Of a DNA stretch of 53,119 bases, positions 20,812 through 27,868 are shown piece after piece. The stretch's first letter is position 1; the number at the start of each line of letters is the position of its first letter. Source of the DNA: a virus; the IMG/VR virus record IMGVR_UViG_3300044608_001820, positions 1 to 53,119 of that record; one strand, 5' to 3'. The notes beneath the pieces are model-generated. The model worked only from the letters and a program-made list of their open reading frames with translations, was not told the origin of the DNA and did no database searches. A program made the position numbers and the translations under genes.

Positions 20812-20838
20812 GGGAGGGACATTTGTGCCCTCCCTTTC
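20812..20838 (+). terminator. Hairpin ending the tmRNA coding piece
   Basis: GGGAGGG / CCCTCCC, 7 bp with a 9-base loop, followed by TTTCTCT. It can act as terminator for the tRNA-tmRNA transcript and as the 3' hairpin of the coding piece. Confidence 0.7.
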
Positions 20839-20851
20839 TCTAAGACTAACA

Positions 20852-21472
20852 ATGCCACTCCTCAATCGGGCTGACGGGAAATCGATCAATTTTATCCACA
20901 TTCCGCGCACAGGCGGAAGATTTGTCGTAGAACTTTTTCGGAGTAACGGGTTCGACTTCACCTTCCCTGAAGACCATCGATTGCACTGGTCAAAGACAGT
21001 TGATGGGCATGAGGTGATGCATTTTCATGCGGAGTTGATGACCAGATATTTGAATCTCGTTGGCATTAGATCATTTACGATCGTTAGAAATCCGATATCC
21101 AGGTTTATCTCCGCGGCTCCTGCGATGTTAGACTTGTTGCACGCGCCGCTAACTGAAATATCTCCCGAGGAGCTGGAGAAAAGTCTAAGCGCAGCCCTCG
21201 CTTTTGCGCCAAATTGGTTTAGACCTCAGCATGAGTTCATACTTCCTGGCACCTTAATTTGGAGATATGAAGATGGACTCGATGAGAAATTTTTTGATTG
21301 GTTACGCAGAGTCGTGGGGGTTTCTCTCTCATTAAATCACAACATAGCTTTGGGATCTCACCCGCATGACAGATCACACAAGCCGTATTTGCCTGAACGT
21401 CTTATACCGACTCTAAAAAAGTTTTACGCCAGAGACTTTGAGTTACTAAACTCTCGTCATAGCTACATTTAA
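20852..21472 (+). CDS. Sulfotransferase-family protein (206 aa)
   Basis: Sulfotransferases move sulfate from PAPS to sugars or other acceptors. The PAPS 5'-phosphate loop reads FIHIPRTGGRF near residues 14-24 (family IPKTGGT), and the 3'-phosphate motif TIVRNPISRFISA lies near 74-86. The protein is short but has both motifs in order. I chose the ATG at 20852 because the upstream frame runs into the tmRNA hairpin. Base composition is more AT-rich than its neighbours, which suggests transfer. It may modify host or viral surface glycans (inference). Confidence 0.75.
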   Translation: MPLLNRADGKSINFIHIPRTGGRFVVELFRSNGFDFTFPEDHRLHWSKTVDGHEVMHFHAELMTRYLNLVGIRSFTIVRNPISRFISAAPAMLDLLHAPLTEISPEELEKSLSAALAFAPNWFRPQHEFILPGTLIWRYEDGLDEKFFDWLRRVVGVSLSLNHNIALGSHPHDRSHKPYLPERLIPTLKKFYARDFELLNSRHSYI

Positions 21473-21532
21473 GGATTTTTTCACGACGAGACGGCGTCCC
21501 GCGATAGATACTACGTCAAGGCCCCTCAGAAC

Positions 21533-21602
21533 GAAAAAATCGAAAAGTGTAAGGCTCAAACCCCTTGCAGCACCTAGTCTCGAGACTAGTACGATCGTAC
21601 TA
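21533..21602 (+). repeat. Regulatory repeat A, copy 3
   Basis: AAAAGTGTAAGGCTCAAA and CCCTTGCAG as in copy 2, the perfect palindrome CTAGTCT-CG-AGACTAG, and the perfect dyad TAGTAC-GATC-GTACTA (21587-21602). TTGCAG and TAGTAC are 16 bases apart. Confidence 0.6.
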
Positions 21603-21835
21603 ATCGCAGGCCGCGGGAGCCGAGGCCCCAATTTCACTGGGCCTTAACAATCCTATAATAATCAGGTCTCGTAGCGATACAAACTCGCAACGGTTATGAG
21701 ACGTTCCGGCGCACCACGCACCGGCGAGACTCGGAAGTGCAACGCTTCTTAAACACCTAGAGCCCGGCGAGGTGCCTCCTGAGATGGAGGATGTGTGACC
21801 CTCGCGATACGGGATGTCGAATTCTATTCTTTCTA
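21603..21835 (+). other. Gene-free region before the RlpA-like gene
   Basis: Contains a GGCCCC/GGGCC hairpin, the possible -10 TATAAT at 21654, and a nested stem (GTCTC...GAGAC around GCGA/TCGC) near 21666-21705. No coding frame is convincing. A structured leader or a small RNA is possible. Confidence 0.35.
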
Positions 21836-22204
21836 ATGCTTTTTTCGAGACTCAAATCCCTAGTTGGTTTATCAGCGATCGCCATCTTGACCGCAATTCC
21901 AAGTCCGTCTCTCGCAGCAACTCGTTGTTCGGGAGCAAGCTTCTACGGAGTTGGAGATGGCTATCACGGACAAACCACAGCGAGCGGCGAACGATTCAAC
22001 ACGTACGCAATGACGACAGCTCACCGCTCACTGCCCTTCGGAACTCGGCTTCGTGTCACAAGCAATGGACGATCAGTTATCGTTCGAGTGAATGACCGCG
22101 GTCCGTTTGTCGGAGGTAGGGATCTCGACCTCTCGTACGCGGCGTTCAGCACGCTTGCGGCACCGAGCAGAGGTCACATCGATGTGTGCTACTCGCGTGT
22201 CTGA
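21836..22204 (+). CDS. RlpA-like lytic protein with signal peptide (122 aa)
   Basis: Double-psi beta-barrel protein of the RlpA family, whose bacterial members cleave peptidoglycan as lytic transglycosylases. A signal peptide covers residues 1-27 (hydrophobic [14 protein letters not shown], cut after LAA). The family motifs follow: [31 protein letters not shown] and RDLDLSYAA. There is no SPOR domain, so this is a minimal enzyme. Exported to the periplasm, it may help lysis. I chose the ATG at 21836 because it starts the signal peptide. Confidence 0.85.
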   Translation: MLFSRLKSLVGLSAIAILTAIPSPSLAATRCSGASFYGVGDGYHGQTTASGERFNTYAMTTAHRSLPFGTRLRVTSNGRSVIVRVNDRGPFVGGRDLDLSYAAFSTLAAPSRGHIDVCYSRV

Positions 22205-22231
22205 TCGCTATAATTGATAAGCGATATTCAA

Positions 22232-22263
22232 GGGAAGAGACTCATTATCTTCCCTTTCCTTTT
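22232..22263 (+). terminator. Rho-independent terminator
   Basis: GGGAAGA / TCTTCCC stem with a 9-base loop, then TTTCCTTTT. Ends the RlpA-like gene and lies just before tRNA-Thr(UGU). Confidence 0.7.
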
Positions 22264-22337
22264 GCCTCCATAGCTCAGCTGGATAGAGCAACTGTTTTGT
22301 AAACAGTAGGTCGCGGGTTCAAGTCCTGCTGGGGGCT
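22264..22337 (+). tRNA. tRNA-Thr(UGU)
   Basis: Acceptor GCCTCCA/TGGGGGC, stem ACTGT/ACAGT, loop TTTGTAA (anticodon UGU), T-arm GCGGG-TTCAAGT-CCTGC, discriminator T. Stands apart from the main array. Confidence 0.92.
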
Positions 22338-22381
22338 TGGGACACATGTCCCACTCATGAGTTCAAAGCATTTTAGGTAAC

Positions 22382-22924
22382 ATGCAAGTTCCTTATATCG
22401 ATTTCATCTTCCGCGAGGGCGGTGAGTTTGTGACCCGCACTTCGAAGGAGATCTTCAGCGGCAAGCGTGTGGTTGTGTTCGCCCTACCTGGCGCCTTCAC
22501 ACCTACCTGCACCGAACAACAACTCCCCGGGTTCGAAGCCTCCTACGACGAGATCAAGTCGTTTGGCGTCGATGAGATCTATTGCCTCGCCGTGAATGAC
22601 GCATTCGTGATGAATGCCTGGTTCAAGGATCTAGGCATCACTAAGGTGAAACCTCTGCCCGATGGCAATGGTTCGTTCACCGCCAGTGCTGGCATGGCTG
22701 TAGCCAAGACTAACCTCGGTTTCGCTTCGCGTAGCTGGCGTTATGCCGTGGTGATCAACGACGGCGCCATCGAGTGGGCTGGCGTGGAGCAGGGCAAACG
22801 TGACAATGCCTCCGATGATCCGTACACCGAGTCCACACCCGAGCGTGTGATCCAATATCTTCAAGCCAAGCAAAATCAAGGCAGCGAGGCTAATGTCAGT
22901 GAGATCCTGACCGCTTCGAGGTAA
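22382..22924 (+). CDS. Peroxiredoxin, Prx5-like (180 aa)
   Basis: Thiol peroxidase that reduces hydrogen peroxide and organic peroxides. The active-site stretch PGAFTPTCTEQQLPGF holds the peroxidatic Cys43 with the conserved P-T-T/C environment. The rest of the thioredoxin fold follows (IYCLAVNDAFVMNAWFKDLG, the signature of the Prx5 subfamily). No resolving-Cys or glutaredoxin domain is attached. Probably host-derived, it could protect the infected phototroph from oxidative stress (inference). Confidence 0.9.
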   Translation: MQVPYIDFIFREGGEFVTRTSKEIFSGKRVVVFALPGAFTPTCTEQQLPGFEASYDEIKSFGVDEIYCLAVNDAFVMNAWFKDLGITKVKPLPDGNGSFTASAGMAVAKTNLGFASRSWRYAVVINDGAIEWAGVEQGKRDNASDDPYTESTPERVIQYLQAKQNQGSEANVSEILTASR

Positions 22925-22947
22925 AATTCTTCGGCAGAAGAATTACC

Positions 22948-23265
22948 ATGCTCTCCCCAAAAACCCGGCTTCGTCTTGAGGATATCGCCGCACGTATAGC
23001 CGGGGGATTAGATGTCTCGTTTGAAGAGATGACGTGGGCGCAAAAGTGGGCCGATCACAATCGGGTCGCTGCCCGCATCATCAATCAAGCGAGGAGGGAG
23101 GCGATTCAGGGAAAGCCTGAACCCGGGTCGTTGGACGAATTTCTTAACGACCTCGACCTGGGAGACCCTGATCCTAGCAATCATCTGATTGGTCCACAAG
23201 ACCCAATAGACCTTGCTCGGTGGTTCACTAAATCAGACAATTGGTTCTTAACTGACGATGACTGA
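22948..23265 (+). CDS. Hypothetical protein (105 aa)
   Basis: Unrecognised. Helical N-terminal half with RRxxxQG segments and an acidic C-terminal half. A short hairpin (TTCTTCGGCAGAAGAA) lies just before its ATG. Overlaps the next short gene by eight bases. Confidence 0.55.
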   Translation: MLSPKTRLRLEDIAARIAGGLDVSFEEMTWAQKWADHNRVAARIINQARREAIQGKPEPGSLDEFLNDLDLGDPDPSNHLIGPQDPIDLARWFTKSDNWFLTDDD

Positions 23266-23359
23266 TCCAGTATGGTCCCTAAATATCCTCATCGGTTTCG
23301 GATTGTTCTTCGTCATCGGTGTGATCGTGATCGTTATTAAAGAGGCGATCAGCGAGTAG
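23258..23359 (+). CDS. Single-pass membrane peptide (33 aa)
   Basis: MTDPVWSLN followed by one hydrophobic helix of about 20 residues and IKEAISE. A tiny inner-membrane protein, followed by a terminator. Role unknown. Confidence 0.45.
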   Translation: MTDPVWSLNILIGFGLFFVIGVIVIVIKEAISE

Positions 23360-23382
23360 ACAGTTTATAAAGTGGAATGTAG

Positions 23383-23405
23383 GGGCTCTCATAGGGAGCC
23401 CTTTT
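23383..23405 (+). terminator. Rho-independent terminator
   Basis: GGGCTC / GAGCCC stem with a 7-base loop, then TTTTC, about 20 bases after the membrane peptide stop. Confidence 0.75.
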
Positions 23406-23420
23406 CAGTAATATATCAAT

Positions 23421-23717
23421 ATGAGCTTCACAAAAACCATCTCCGTTTTCGCTGCTCTTGCCAGCATCTTTGGCGCCGGCGCCGCTGGCTGGAAGTTGGC
23501 ACAGGACAACAACTCACAAGCCCCCGCGTATGAAAAACAAATTGAGGAGTTAAAGCAACAAGTTTCGACTCTGGAGCAACAAGCCACTAACGTGAATCCT
23601 CCGCCGCCCGTCGCACTCCCGACTCCTCAAGAGCCGGTGAGCGTACAAGCTCCTAAACCAACTCCGCTGCCTCCGCCGCCCGTTCCTCCCGCACCTCCGA
23701 CCGAATCAACACCGTGA
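23421..23717 (+). CDS. Membrane-anchored coiled-coil, Pro-rich protein (98 aa)
   Basis: N-terminal membrane helix (about residues 6-27), a coiled coil (YEKQIEELKQQVSTLEQQA) and a C-terminal third made almost wholly of Pro with Ala, Thr and Val. The layout resembles inner-membrane spanin or TonB-like spacers, but no partner gene is evident. Periplasmic C-terminus likely. Confidence 0.6.
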   Translation: MSFTKTISVFAALASIFGAGAAGWKLAQDNNSQAPAYEKQIEELKQQVSTLEQQATNVNPPPPVALPTPQEPVSVQAPKPTPLPPPPVPPAPPTESTP

Positions 23718-23968
23718 CTGAGAACAACATCCCCAATCCCTGGGAGAACAAACCAGAGATAAACATCGGAGGATCTCCCATTTTAGACCATACGTTTACC
23801 ATCACTGGCAAACCTCTCGAACTAAAGTTACCGAACTATGTCGGTTATTGGGATGTGATTCCACCAGATGATTCTGTTCACTTTCGAATTTACAGACCCA
23901 ATCGACCGAACTTCTTTCACAGGCTAATGAACAAGTGGCTGATCGGGTGGGAGTGGAATGATACGTGA
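23714..23968 (+). CDS. Hypothetical protein (84 aa)
   Basis: Unrecognised, Pro-, Asn- and aromatic-rich, beta-type. ATGA-type overlaps with both neighbours. Confidence 0.55.
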   Translation: MTENNIPNPWENKPEINIGGSPILDHTFTITGKPLELKLPNYVGYWDVIPPDDSVHFRIYRPNRPNFFHRLMNKWLIGWEWNDT

Positions 23969-24594
23969 CAGCTATTCGATTCATCGGAGATGTTCACGGC
24001 AAGTGGAAACGCTATGAGAAGACTATTAAGGATGCTCCGAGGTCAATCCAAGTCGGAGACTTTGGGATCGGATTCTATAATCCTCGTACGGAAACTTATA
24101 CGCGCCCACCGTACGATAAAATGTCAAAGGGCGACCACAAGTTCATTCGAGGAAACCATGATAACCCCAAGCAGTGCCGTGATCACCCGTATTGGATCGC
24201 GGATGGGTCGCTTATTGATGAGAGTATCTTCTGCATCGGAGGAGCTAAGTCGATCGATACGCACCTTCGTACGGAAGGATGGGATTGGTGGGCGGATGAG
24301 GAGCTCAACTACTCTGAATTCCTCCAACTCATTCAGACGTACGAGGAAGCGAGACCGTCTATCGTCGTTTCTCACGACGCTCCGGAAGATATGGTGAATC
24401 ACATATTGAAGACGCGGGGCGCGTATAAGTACGACATTCCAAGTATCACACGCCAATTCTTCGACAATCTCCTGCATGTGCACAAACCGGATCTCTGGAT
24501 TCACGGACATTGGCACATCGATCACCACACGGTGTTTAAGGGCGTAGAATATATTGGTCTCGGCGAACTCTCATATGTTGATTTAGACCTCTGA
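23965..24594 (+). CDS. Calcineurin-like metallophosphoesterase (209 aa)
   Basis: Two-metal phosphoesterase. Motifs in order: GDVHGKW near 8-14, GDFG near 31, GNHDN near 62-66, SHDAPED near 135 and HGHWHIDHH near 172-180. Could act on phosphoproteins, nucleotides or RNA; the substrate is not predictable. GTG start overlapping the previous stop. It is distinct from the PPP-type phosphatase at 25885. Confidence 0.85.
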   Translation: MTAIRFIGDVHGKWKRYEKTIKDAPRSIQVGDFGIGFYNPRTETYTRPPYDKMSKGDHKFIRGNHDNPKQCRDHPYWIADGSLIDESIFCIGGAKSIDTHLRTEGWDWWADEELNYSEFLQLIQTYEEARPSIVVSHDAPEDMVNHILKTRGAYKYDIPSITRQFFDNLLHVHKPDLWIHGHWHIDHHTVFKGVEYIGLGELSYVDLDL

Positions 24595-24776
24595 TGGACA
24601 CTATTCACAAGGCACTCTACGCCGTCGACCACTTCCAAATGACCAGAAAACAACAGTTATGGGGAGATGTCTATCGGTGTGCTTTCTACCGATGGAAAGC
24701 CTCCGACTACAGGTCTGAGGGAGACTACACCACGATGGTCGCTGCGCTCGGTCTTGGAGACCGATTCTGGGAATGA
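24594..24776 (+). CDS. Small hypothetical protein (60 aa)
   Basis: Unrecognised helical, aromatic-rich protein. Overlaps the phosphoesterase stop and the next short gene by four bases. Confidence 0.5.
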   Translation: MDTIHKALYAVDHFQMTRKQQLWGDVYRCAFYRWKASDYRSEGDYTTMVAALGLGDRFWE

Positions 24777-24862
24777 CTACCTTTTTCGGTCTTTGGCTAG
24801 TAAGTTCATTCTTCGCCGCCTACTTCCATTATCTACTCGTAAGAAACAATCCTCAGGATTAG
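24773..24862 (+). CDS. Very small membrane peptide (29 aa)
   Basis: MTTFFGLWLVSSFFAAYFHYLLV is one hydrophobic helix with a polar tail. Supported by overlap with the gene before and direct abutment to the next ATG. Confidence 0.4.
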   Translation: MTTFFGLWLVSSFFAAYFHYLLVRNNPQD

Positions 24863-25270
24863 ATGAAACAACAAAACGGATTTATTGACCCCGGTATCGC
24901 CGCTCTTGCACTCGGTATAGGCATATTTGCTGCCATCGTATTCATCGGCGGTCCGCAATACAACGTCTGGCAACAGTCTCTTGCTGGTAAGGCAGAGCTA
25001 CAAAAAGCAGAATACACCCGTCAGGTTGCAGTTCTGGAAGCGCAAGCCAAGAAGGATTCTGCTCAACAACTCGCCGATGCCGAGATCATTCGCGCCACGG
25101 GTGTTGCAAAAGCTAACCAAATCATCGGTGATTCACTGAAAGACAACCGTGAGTATCTTCAGTATCTATACATCACCGGGCTGGAAGAAGGTGCCAATAA
25201 AGGTAACGTAACGATCTACGTTCCCACTGAAGGTGGGATGCCTGTGCCCACTTTGCAGATGAATAAGTGA
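24863..25270 (+). CDS. SPFH/prohibitin-like membrane protein, truncated (135 aa)
   Basis: N-terminal membrane helix (about residues 12-30) and a long helical stretch rich in Ala, Glu and Gln (AEYTRQVAVLEAQAKKD, QLADAEIIRATGVAKANQII), then IYVPTEGGMPVPT. This is the C-terminal coiled-coil region of stomatin/prohibitin proteins without most of the SPFH fold. Similar short proteins occur in cyanophages (from memory). May organise membrane patches or inhibit host FtsH-type proteases (inference). Confidence 0.6.
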   Translation: MKQQNGFIDPGIAALALGIGIFAAIVFIGGPQYNVWQQSLAGKAELQKAEYTRQVAVLEAQAKKDSAQQLADAEIIRATGVAKANQIIGDSLKDNREYLQYLYITGLEEGANKGNVTIYVPTEGGMPVPTLQMNK

Positions 25271-25479
25271 TGGAGATAGGTGTACCGCCCGGGTTTACAC
25301 AAGAAGAGTTCGAGAGGCTACTCGAAGAACACATCACTAAGTCCATGTTTGACGCAATTATCACGTACCTGAAAGGCACAGCGGATGTGATGGAGAAAAA
25401 TGGGCTAGAATATATGACTCCCGATGACCTAAGGCGTCTCGCCTTCGAAATGACGGTGCAGGGATACCAACCCCAATGA
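25270..25479 (+). CDS. Small hypothetical protein (69 aa)
   Basis: Helical, unrecognised (PPGFTQEEFERLLEEHI). ATG at 25270 with an alternative GTG at 25267, both overlapping the previous stop. Confidence 0.55.
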   Translation: MEIGVPPGFTQEEFERLLEEHITKSMFDAIITYLKGTADVMEKNGLEYMTPDDLRRLAFEMTVQGYQPQ

Positions 25480-25661
25480 CCGGATACAAGTTTGAGTTTT
25501 GGGCCGATGCCACAACAAACACGACTTTCTACGTGATAAAGGTAACAGATCCGCACGGTGATACGATCGGAGAGGTAAGAAGTCTCGCGGAAGAAACGTC
25601 GTTGAGGCTTGCATATGAGCTTAAGAAAGCTGACGGTACACGCCTCAAGATCGGCGGTTGA
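25476..25661 (+). CDS. Small hypothetical protein (61 aa)
   Basis: Predicted beta strands followed by a helix (YKFEFWADATTNTTFYVIKV). Unrecognised. ATGA overlap with the gene before. Confidence 0.5.
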   Translation: MTGYKFEFWADATTNTTFYVIKVTDPHGDTIGEVRSLAEETSLRLAYELKKADGTRLKIGG

Positions 25662-25665
25662 GTCA

Positions 25666-25809
25666 ATGGATGATCGCATGCAGGAACTCTATAGTCGAAT
25701 GAACGACATAGGTGTTTCCTGTATGACTACTGAAGAGCTGGAGGAGTGGTCGTATCTAATGGCCGAGAGTTTGGAAGGCAAAGGCAATCCTATTGTGCCA
25801 GTTCGATAA
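25666..25809 (+). CDS. Small hypothetical protein (47 aa)
   Basis: Short helical frame MDDRMQELYSRMND..., four bases after the previous stop and ending inside promoter P11. Unrecognised. Confidence 0.45.
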   Translation: MDDRMQELYSRMNDIGVSCMTTEELEEWSYLMAESLEGKGNPIVPVR

Positions 25810-25858
25810 GTGTCCACTTTGATATCAGAGAGCTCGAATTCGATGTATAATTGAGCTA
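25796..25858 (+). promoter_or_regulatory. Operator promoter P11
   Basis: Half-degenerate dyad TGCCAGTT-CGAT-AAGTGTCC, GTCCAC at 25812-25817, 28 bases, and a consensus -10 TATAAT at 25846-25851, then GCTATCTACAG. Confidence 0.65.
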
Positions 25859-25884
25859 TCTACAGAGAAACCACGTGACCACGC

Positions 25885-26610
25885 ATGCTTAACGCTACTA
25901 AGTCCCCGCCTAAACAGCGGGGTGTTTTATTTTCTGACCACGAACTTGATGAACACTCAGTGGTTGTCATCGGCGACATTCACGGGTGCGCGCAGGCACT
26001 GCGAGAACTGCTGATAGAGATAATCAATACCAACTGTCAAGTCGTATTCGTAGGCGACCTAGTCGATCGCGGCACTCACTTCAAGTCCGTAGTCACTATC
26101 GTGCACTCGATGTGTACTGAACCCGAGAAGTGGGGGATCAGAAGCGCAATCTGCCTCATGGGCAACCACGAGAGAATGATTGTTGATGCCCGTAATGGAG
26201 ATGATTTCCGTCTGTGGCGTCAAAATGGCGGCCGTCTTGACGACTTTCTATTCATCTCTGACACTGACCGTTGGGAGTGGCTGAGCGGGCTGCCGCTATA
26301 CTATGAGCACCCGACAAAGATTGAGTGGGACGGCGAGAAACTCGACTTACTCGTGACGCACGGATCGGTAGCTCCCGGCGTCAGTCTCAATCAACAAGAC
26401 CCAGAGACTCTCTACTGGGGCCGGGACATTCAGGGATTCTCGCAAAATCACCTGACGGTGCATGGTCACACTATCTGTCGCCATGGCGAACCACTACAGT
26501 ACGACACTCCGACAGGAAAAGTTCTCCGGATCGACACAGGTTCATATGCCACTGGCATAGTGACCGGGGTCGCCTTTCGGGAAGTCGTTACTTCTGGCAA
26601 ATCTGAGTAA
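25885..26610 (+). CDS. PPP-family serine/threonine phosphatase (241 aa)
   Basis: Lambda-phosphatase-like enzyme with all metal-binding motifs: GDIHG (30-34), GDLVDRG (57-63), GNHER (93-97), THGS near 157 and VHGH near 192. Length fits the phage and bacterial PPP type. It may reverse host protein phosphorylation. It starts the cluster behind P11 and is followed by a TACAAT-type box. Confidence 0.88.
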   Translation: MLNATKSPPKQRGVLFSDHELDEHSVVVIGDIHGCAQALRELLIEIINTNCQVVFVGDLVDRGTHFKSVVTIVHSMCTEPEKWGIRSAICLMGNHERMIVDARNGDDFRLWRQNGGRLDDFLFISDTDRWEWLSGLPLYYEHPTKIEWDGEKLDLLVTHGSVAPGVSLNQQDPETLYWGRDIQGFSQNHLTVHGHTICRHGEPLQYDTPTGKVLRIDTGSYATGIVTGVAFREVVTSGKSE

Positions 26611-26638
26611 AATTACAATAGGAGTCCACTTGGGTCCA

Positions 26639-27217
26639 ATGGAGACAAAGCAGATCATCTATCCCGTCAGTCGATTGCTGGCAAATCCACGAGTCTTCAT
26701 GGCGATCGCGAAAGAGTTCGAGGGACCGGACTGGGAAACAATTGCCAGCGCCTTCTACGATCTGATCGAGAATGACATTCTCAATGAGGAAGATCCTGAG
26801 GACGTGGCATTCAATGCGCCCGAAGTTTGTTTTCGACTGAAACCTGAAGCTGAGGATGTGTTACAAATCATTCTTCCGGACGGGAATGCCGTTGAGCTCC
26901 ATCCCACTGCGAGTTCGATTGATGGCGCGGAGGAATACTATTCGGCGATCCGGACTGAGGAGGAGTTCGCTATCACGTCTACGATCAACGCTCGTTTGAT
27001 TCGTGCTATTGAGGAGGCGGCTCCTGAGGTGGCTGGAGATATCGCCCTGTGCGAACCTCCTACTCCCGCAAATGAGTTCCTTCGCGACGTCGACAATGAT
27101 TGCTTTAGCGGGCAGTTTCACCTGATGTCTGACCCCGAGAAACTCTATGACTTCCGTGTGGAAGTTGTCGATCTGTCCACCGATCAGCTAAAAGCGTCGA
27201 TCCGTAGGATACAATGA
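26639..27217 (+). CDS. Hypothetical protein (192 aa)
   Basis: Unrecognised acidic protein without catalytic motifs or membrane segments. GGAGTCC and the possible -10 TACAAT (near 26614) lie upstream. A TTG at 26630 is an alternative start. Twelve bases before the glycosylase gene. Confidence 0.6.
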   Translation: METKQIIYPVSRLLANPRVFMAIAKEFEGPDWETIASAFYDLIENDILNEEDPEDVAFNAPEVCFRLKPEAEDVLQIILPDGNAVELHPTASSIDGAEEYYSAIRTEEEFAITSTINARLIRAIEEAAPEVAGDIALCEPPTPANEFLRDVDNDCFSGQFHLMSDPEKLYDFRVEVVDLSTDQLKASIRRIQ

Positions 27218-27229
27218 GAAGGAGCAAAT

Positions 27230-27826
27230 TTGATACTCGACCAAACCACCCGAGACCTGATGTTTTTCTCCGAAACTCCCGCTCCCTATACTCGGGATGG
27301 TTGGCTCATTCAAGAGCAACTTCCCACGGAGTGGCATATTCTCGTCGCGGCAATCTTATTAAATCAAAGCAAGCGTACCGCCGCTTGGGACGATATGCTG
27401 TGGAGGCTATTCGAAAAGTGGCCGACTGCCTCAGCCCTTTCCGTTTCCGATACTTCTCTTGAGGAGTTATTGAAACCGCAGGGTTTTTCGAACATGAAGG
27501 CTAAACGCCTTCGGCGAATGTCATCGGAGTATTTAGTGTGGGACCACAAGAATGCTCGGGATCTCTACGGTTGTGGGCAGTACGCTTACGATTCGTGGAG
27601 AGTTTTTGTTAAGGGCGACCGTCCTAAGCCACACGAGATTAACGACAAAGCCTTAGTTAAATTTCTGGAGAGGTATCATGCGGGCTGGCGAATTGGACGG
27701 CCTCTACCACCACTTTTTAGAATCAGCGAGACGCCTAAACCTCGAACAGCAGTTCGAAGAAAGGTATCGGTACTATCGACAAAGGTGTTGGGCTCGGAGA
27801 GAGTGCATCCTGGTAGCAGCAACTGA
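27230..27826 (+). CDS. MBD4-like HhH-GPD DNA glycosylase (198 aa)
   Basis: Removes mispaired thymine or uracil from DNA in its best-known family, the C-terminal domain of vertebrate MBD4. Matches in order: WHILVAAILLNQSKRTAAW (35-53), a WRLFEKWPTASAL segment, LEELLKPQGFSNMKAKRLRRMSSEYL (78-102), and the helix-hairpin-helix end DLYGCGQYAYDSWRVF with catalytic Asp near 121. There is no methyl-CpG-binding domain. TTG start with AAGGAG seven bases upstream. The last 50 residues are low-quality sequence and overlap a better frame at 27678. Confidence 0.82.
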   Translation: MILDQTTRDLMFFSETPAPYTRDGWLIQEQLPTEWHILVAAILLNQSKRTAAWDDMLWRLFEKWPTASALSVSDTSLEELLKPQGFSNMKAKRLRRMSSEYLVWDHKNARDLYGCGQYAYDSWRVFVKGDRPKPHEINDKALVKFLERYHAGWRIGRPLPPLFRISETPKPRTAVRRKVSVLSTKVLGSERVHPGSSN

Positions 27827-27842
27827 GCTGAATCTGCCATAA
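27678..27842 (+). CDS. Small basic/helical protein overlapping the glycosylase end (54 aa)
   Basis: MRAGELDGLYHHFLESARRLNLEQQ... has a good GGAGAGG ribosome binding site five bases upstream and a natural helical composition. It overlaps the last 149 bases of the glycosylase frame. Either two genes truly overlap or a mutation moved the glycosylase stop downstream. Confidence 0.5.
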   Translation: MRAGELDGLYHHFLESARRLNLEQQFEERYRYYRQRCWARRECILVAATELNLP

Positions 27843-27868
27843 TAGACCAAACAACGAAGAATCCAACG

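Larger units (their letters stand above)
20578..20838 (+). ncRNA. ssrA: Circularly permuted two-piece tmRNA
   Basis: Rescues stalled ribosomes and tags the nascent protein for proteolysis. The acceptor piece comes first: TTCGGACACGGG leads into T-arm ACGGG-TTCGACT-CCCGT (20610-20626), acceptor 3' strand ATGCTCC (20627-20633) and A634. A spacer whose ends pair (TGAATA / TATTCA and TTTTGT / ACAAAA) joins it to the coding piece: acceptor 5' strand GGGGCAT (20699-20705), which pairs over 7 bp including one G-T, the D-region CTTTCGACGGG, helix 2 CTGG pairing with CCAG (20599-20602), a pseudoknot-like GGTTCTGAGAAC, the tag frame and a terminal hairpin. CCA is not encoded. This gene order is the permuted arrangement known from picocyanobacteria. 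Confidence 0.92.
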
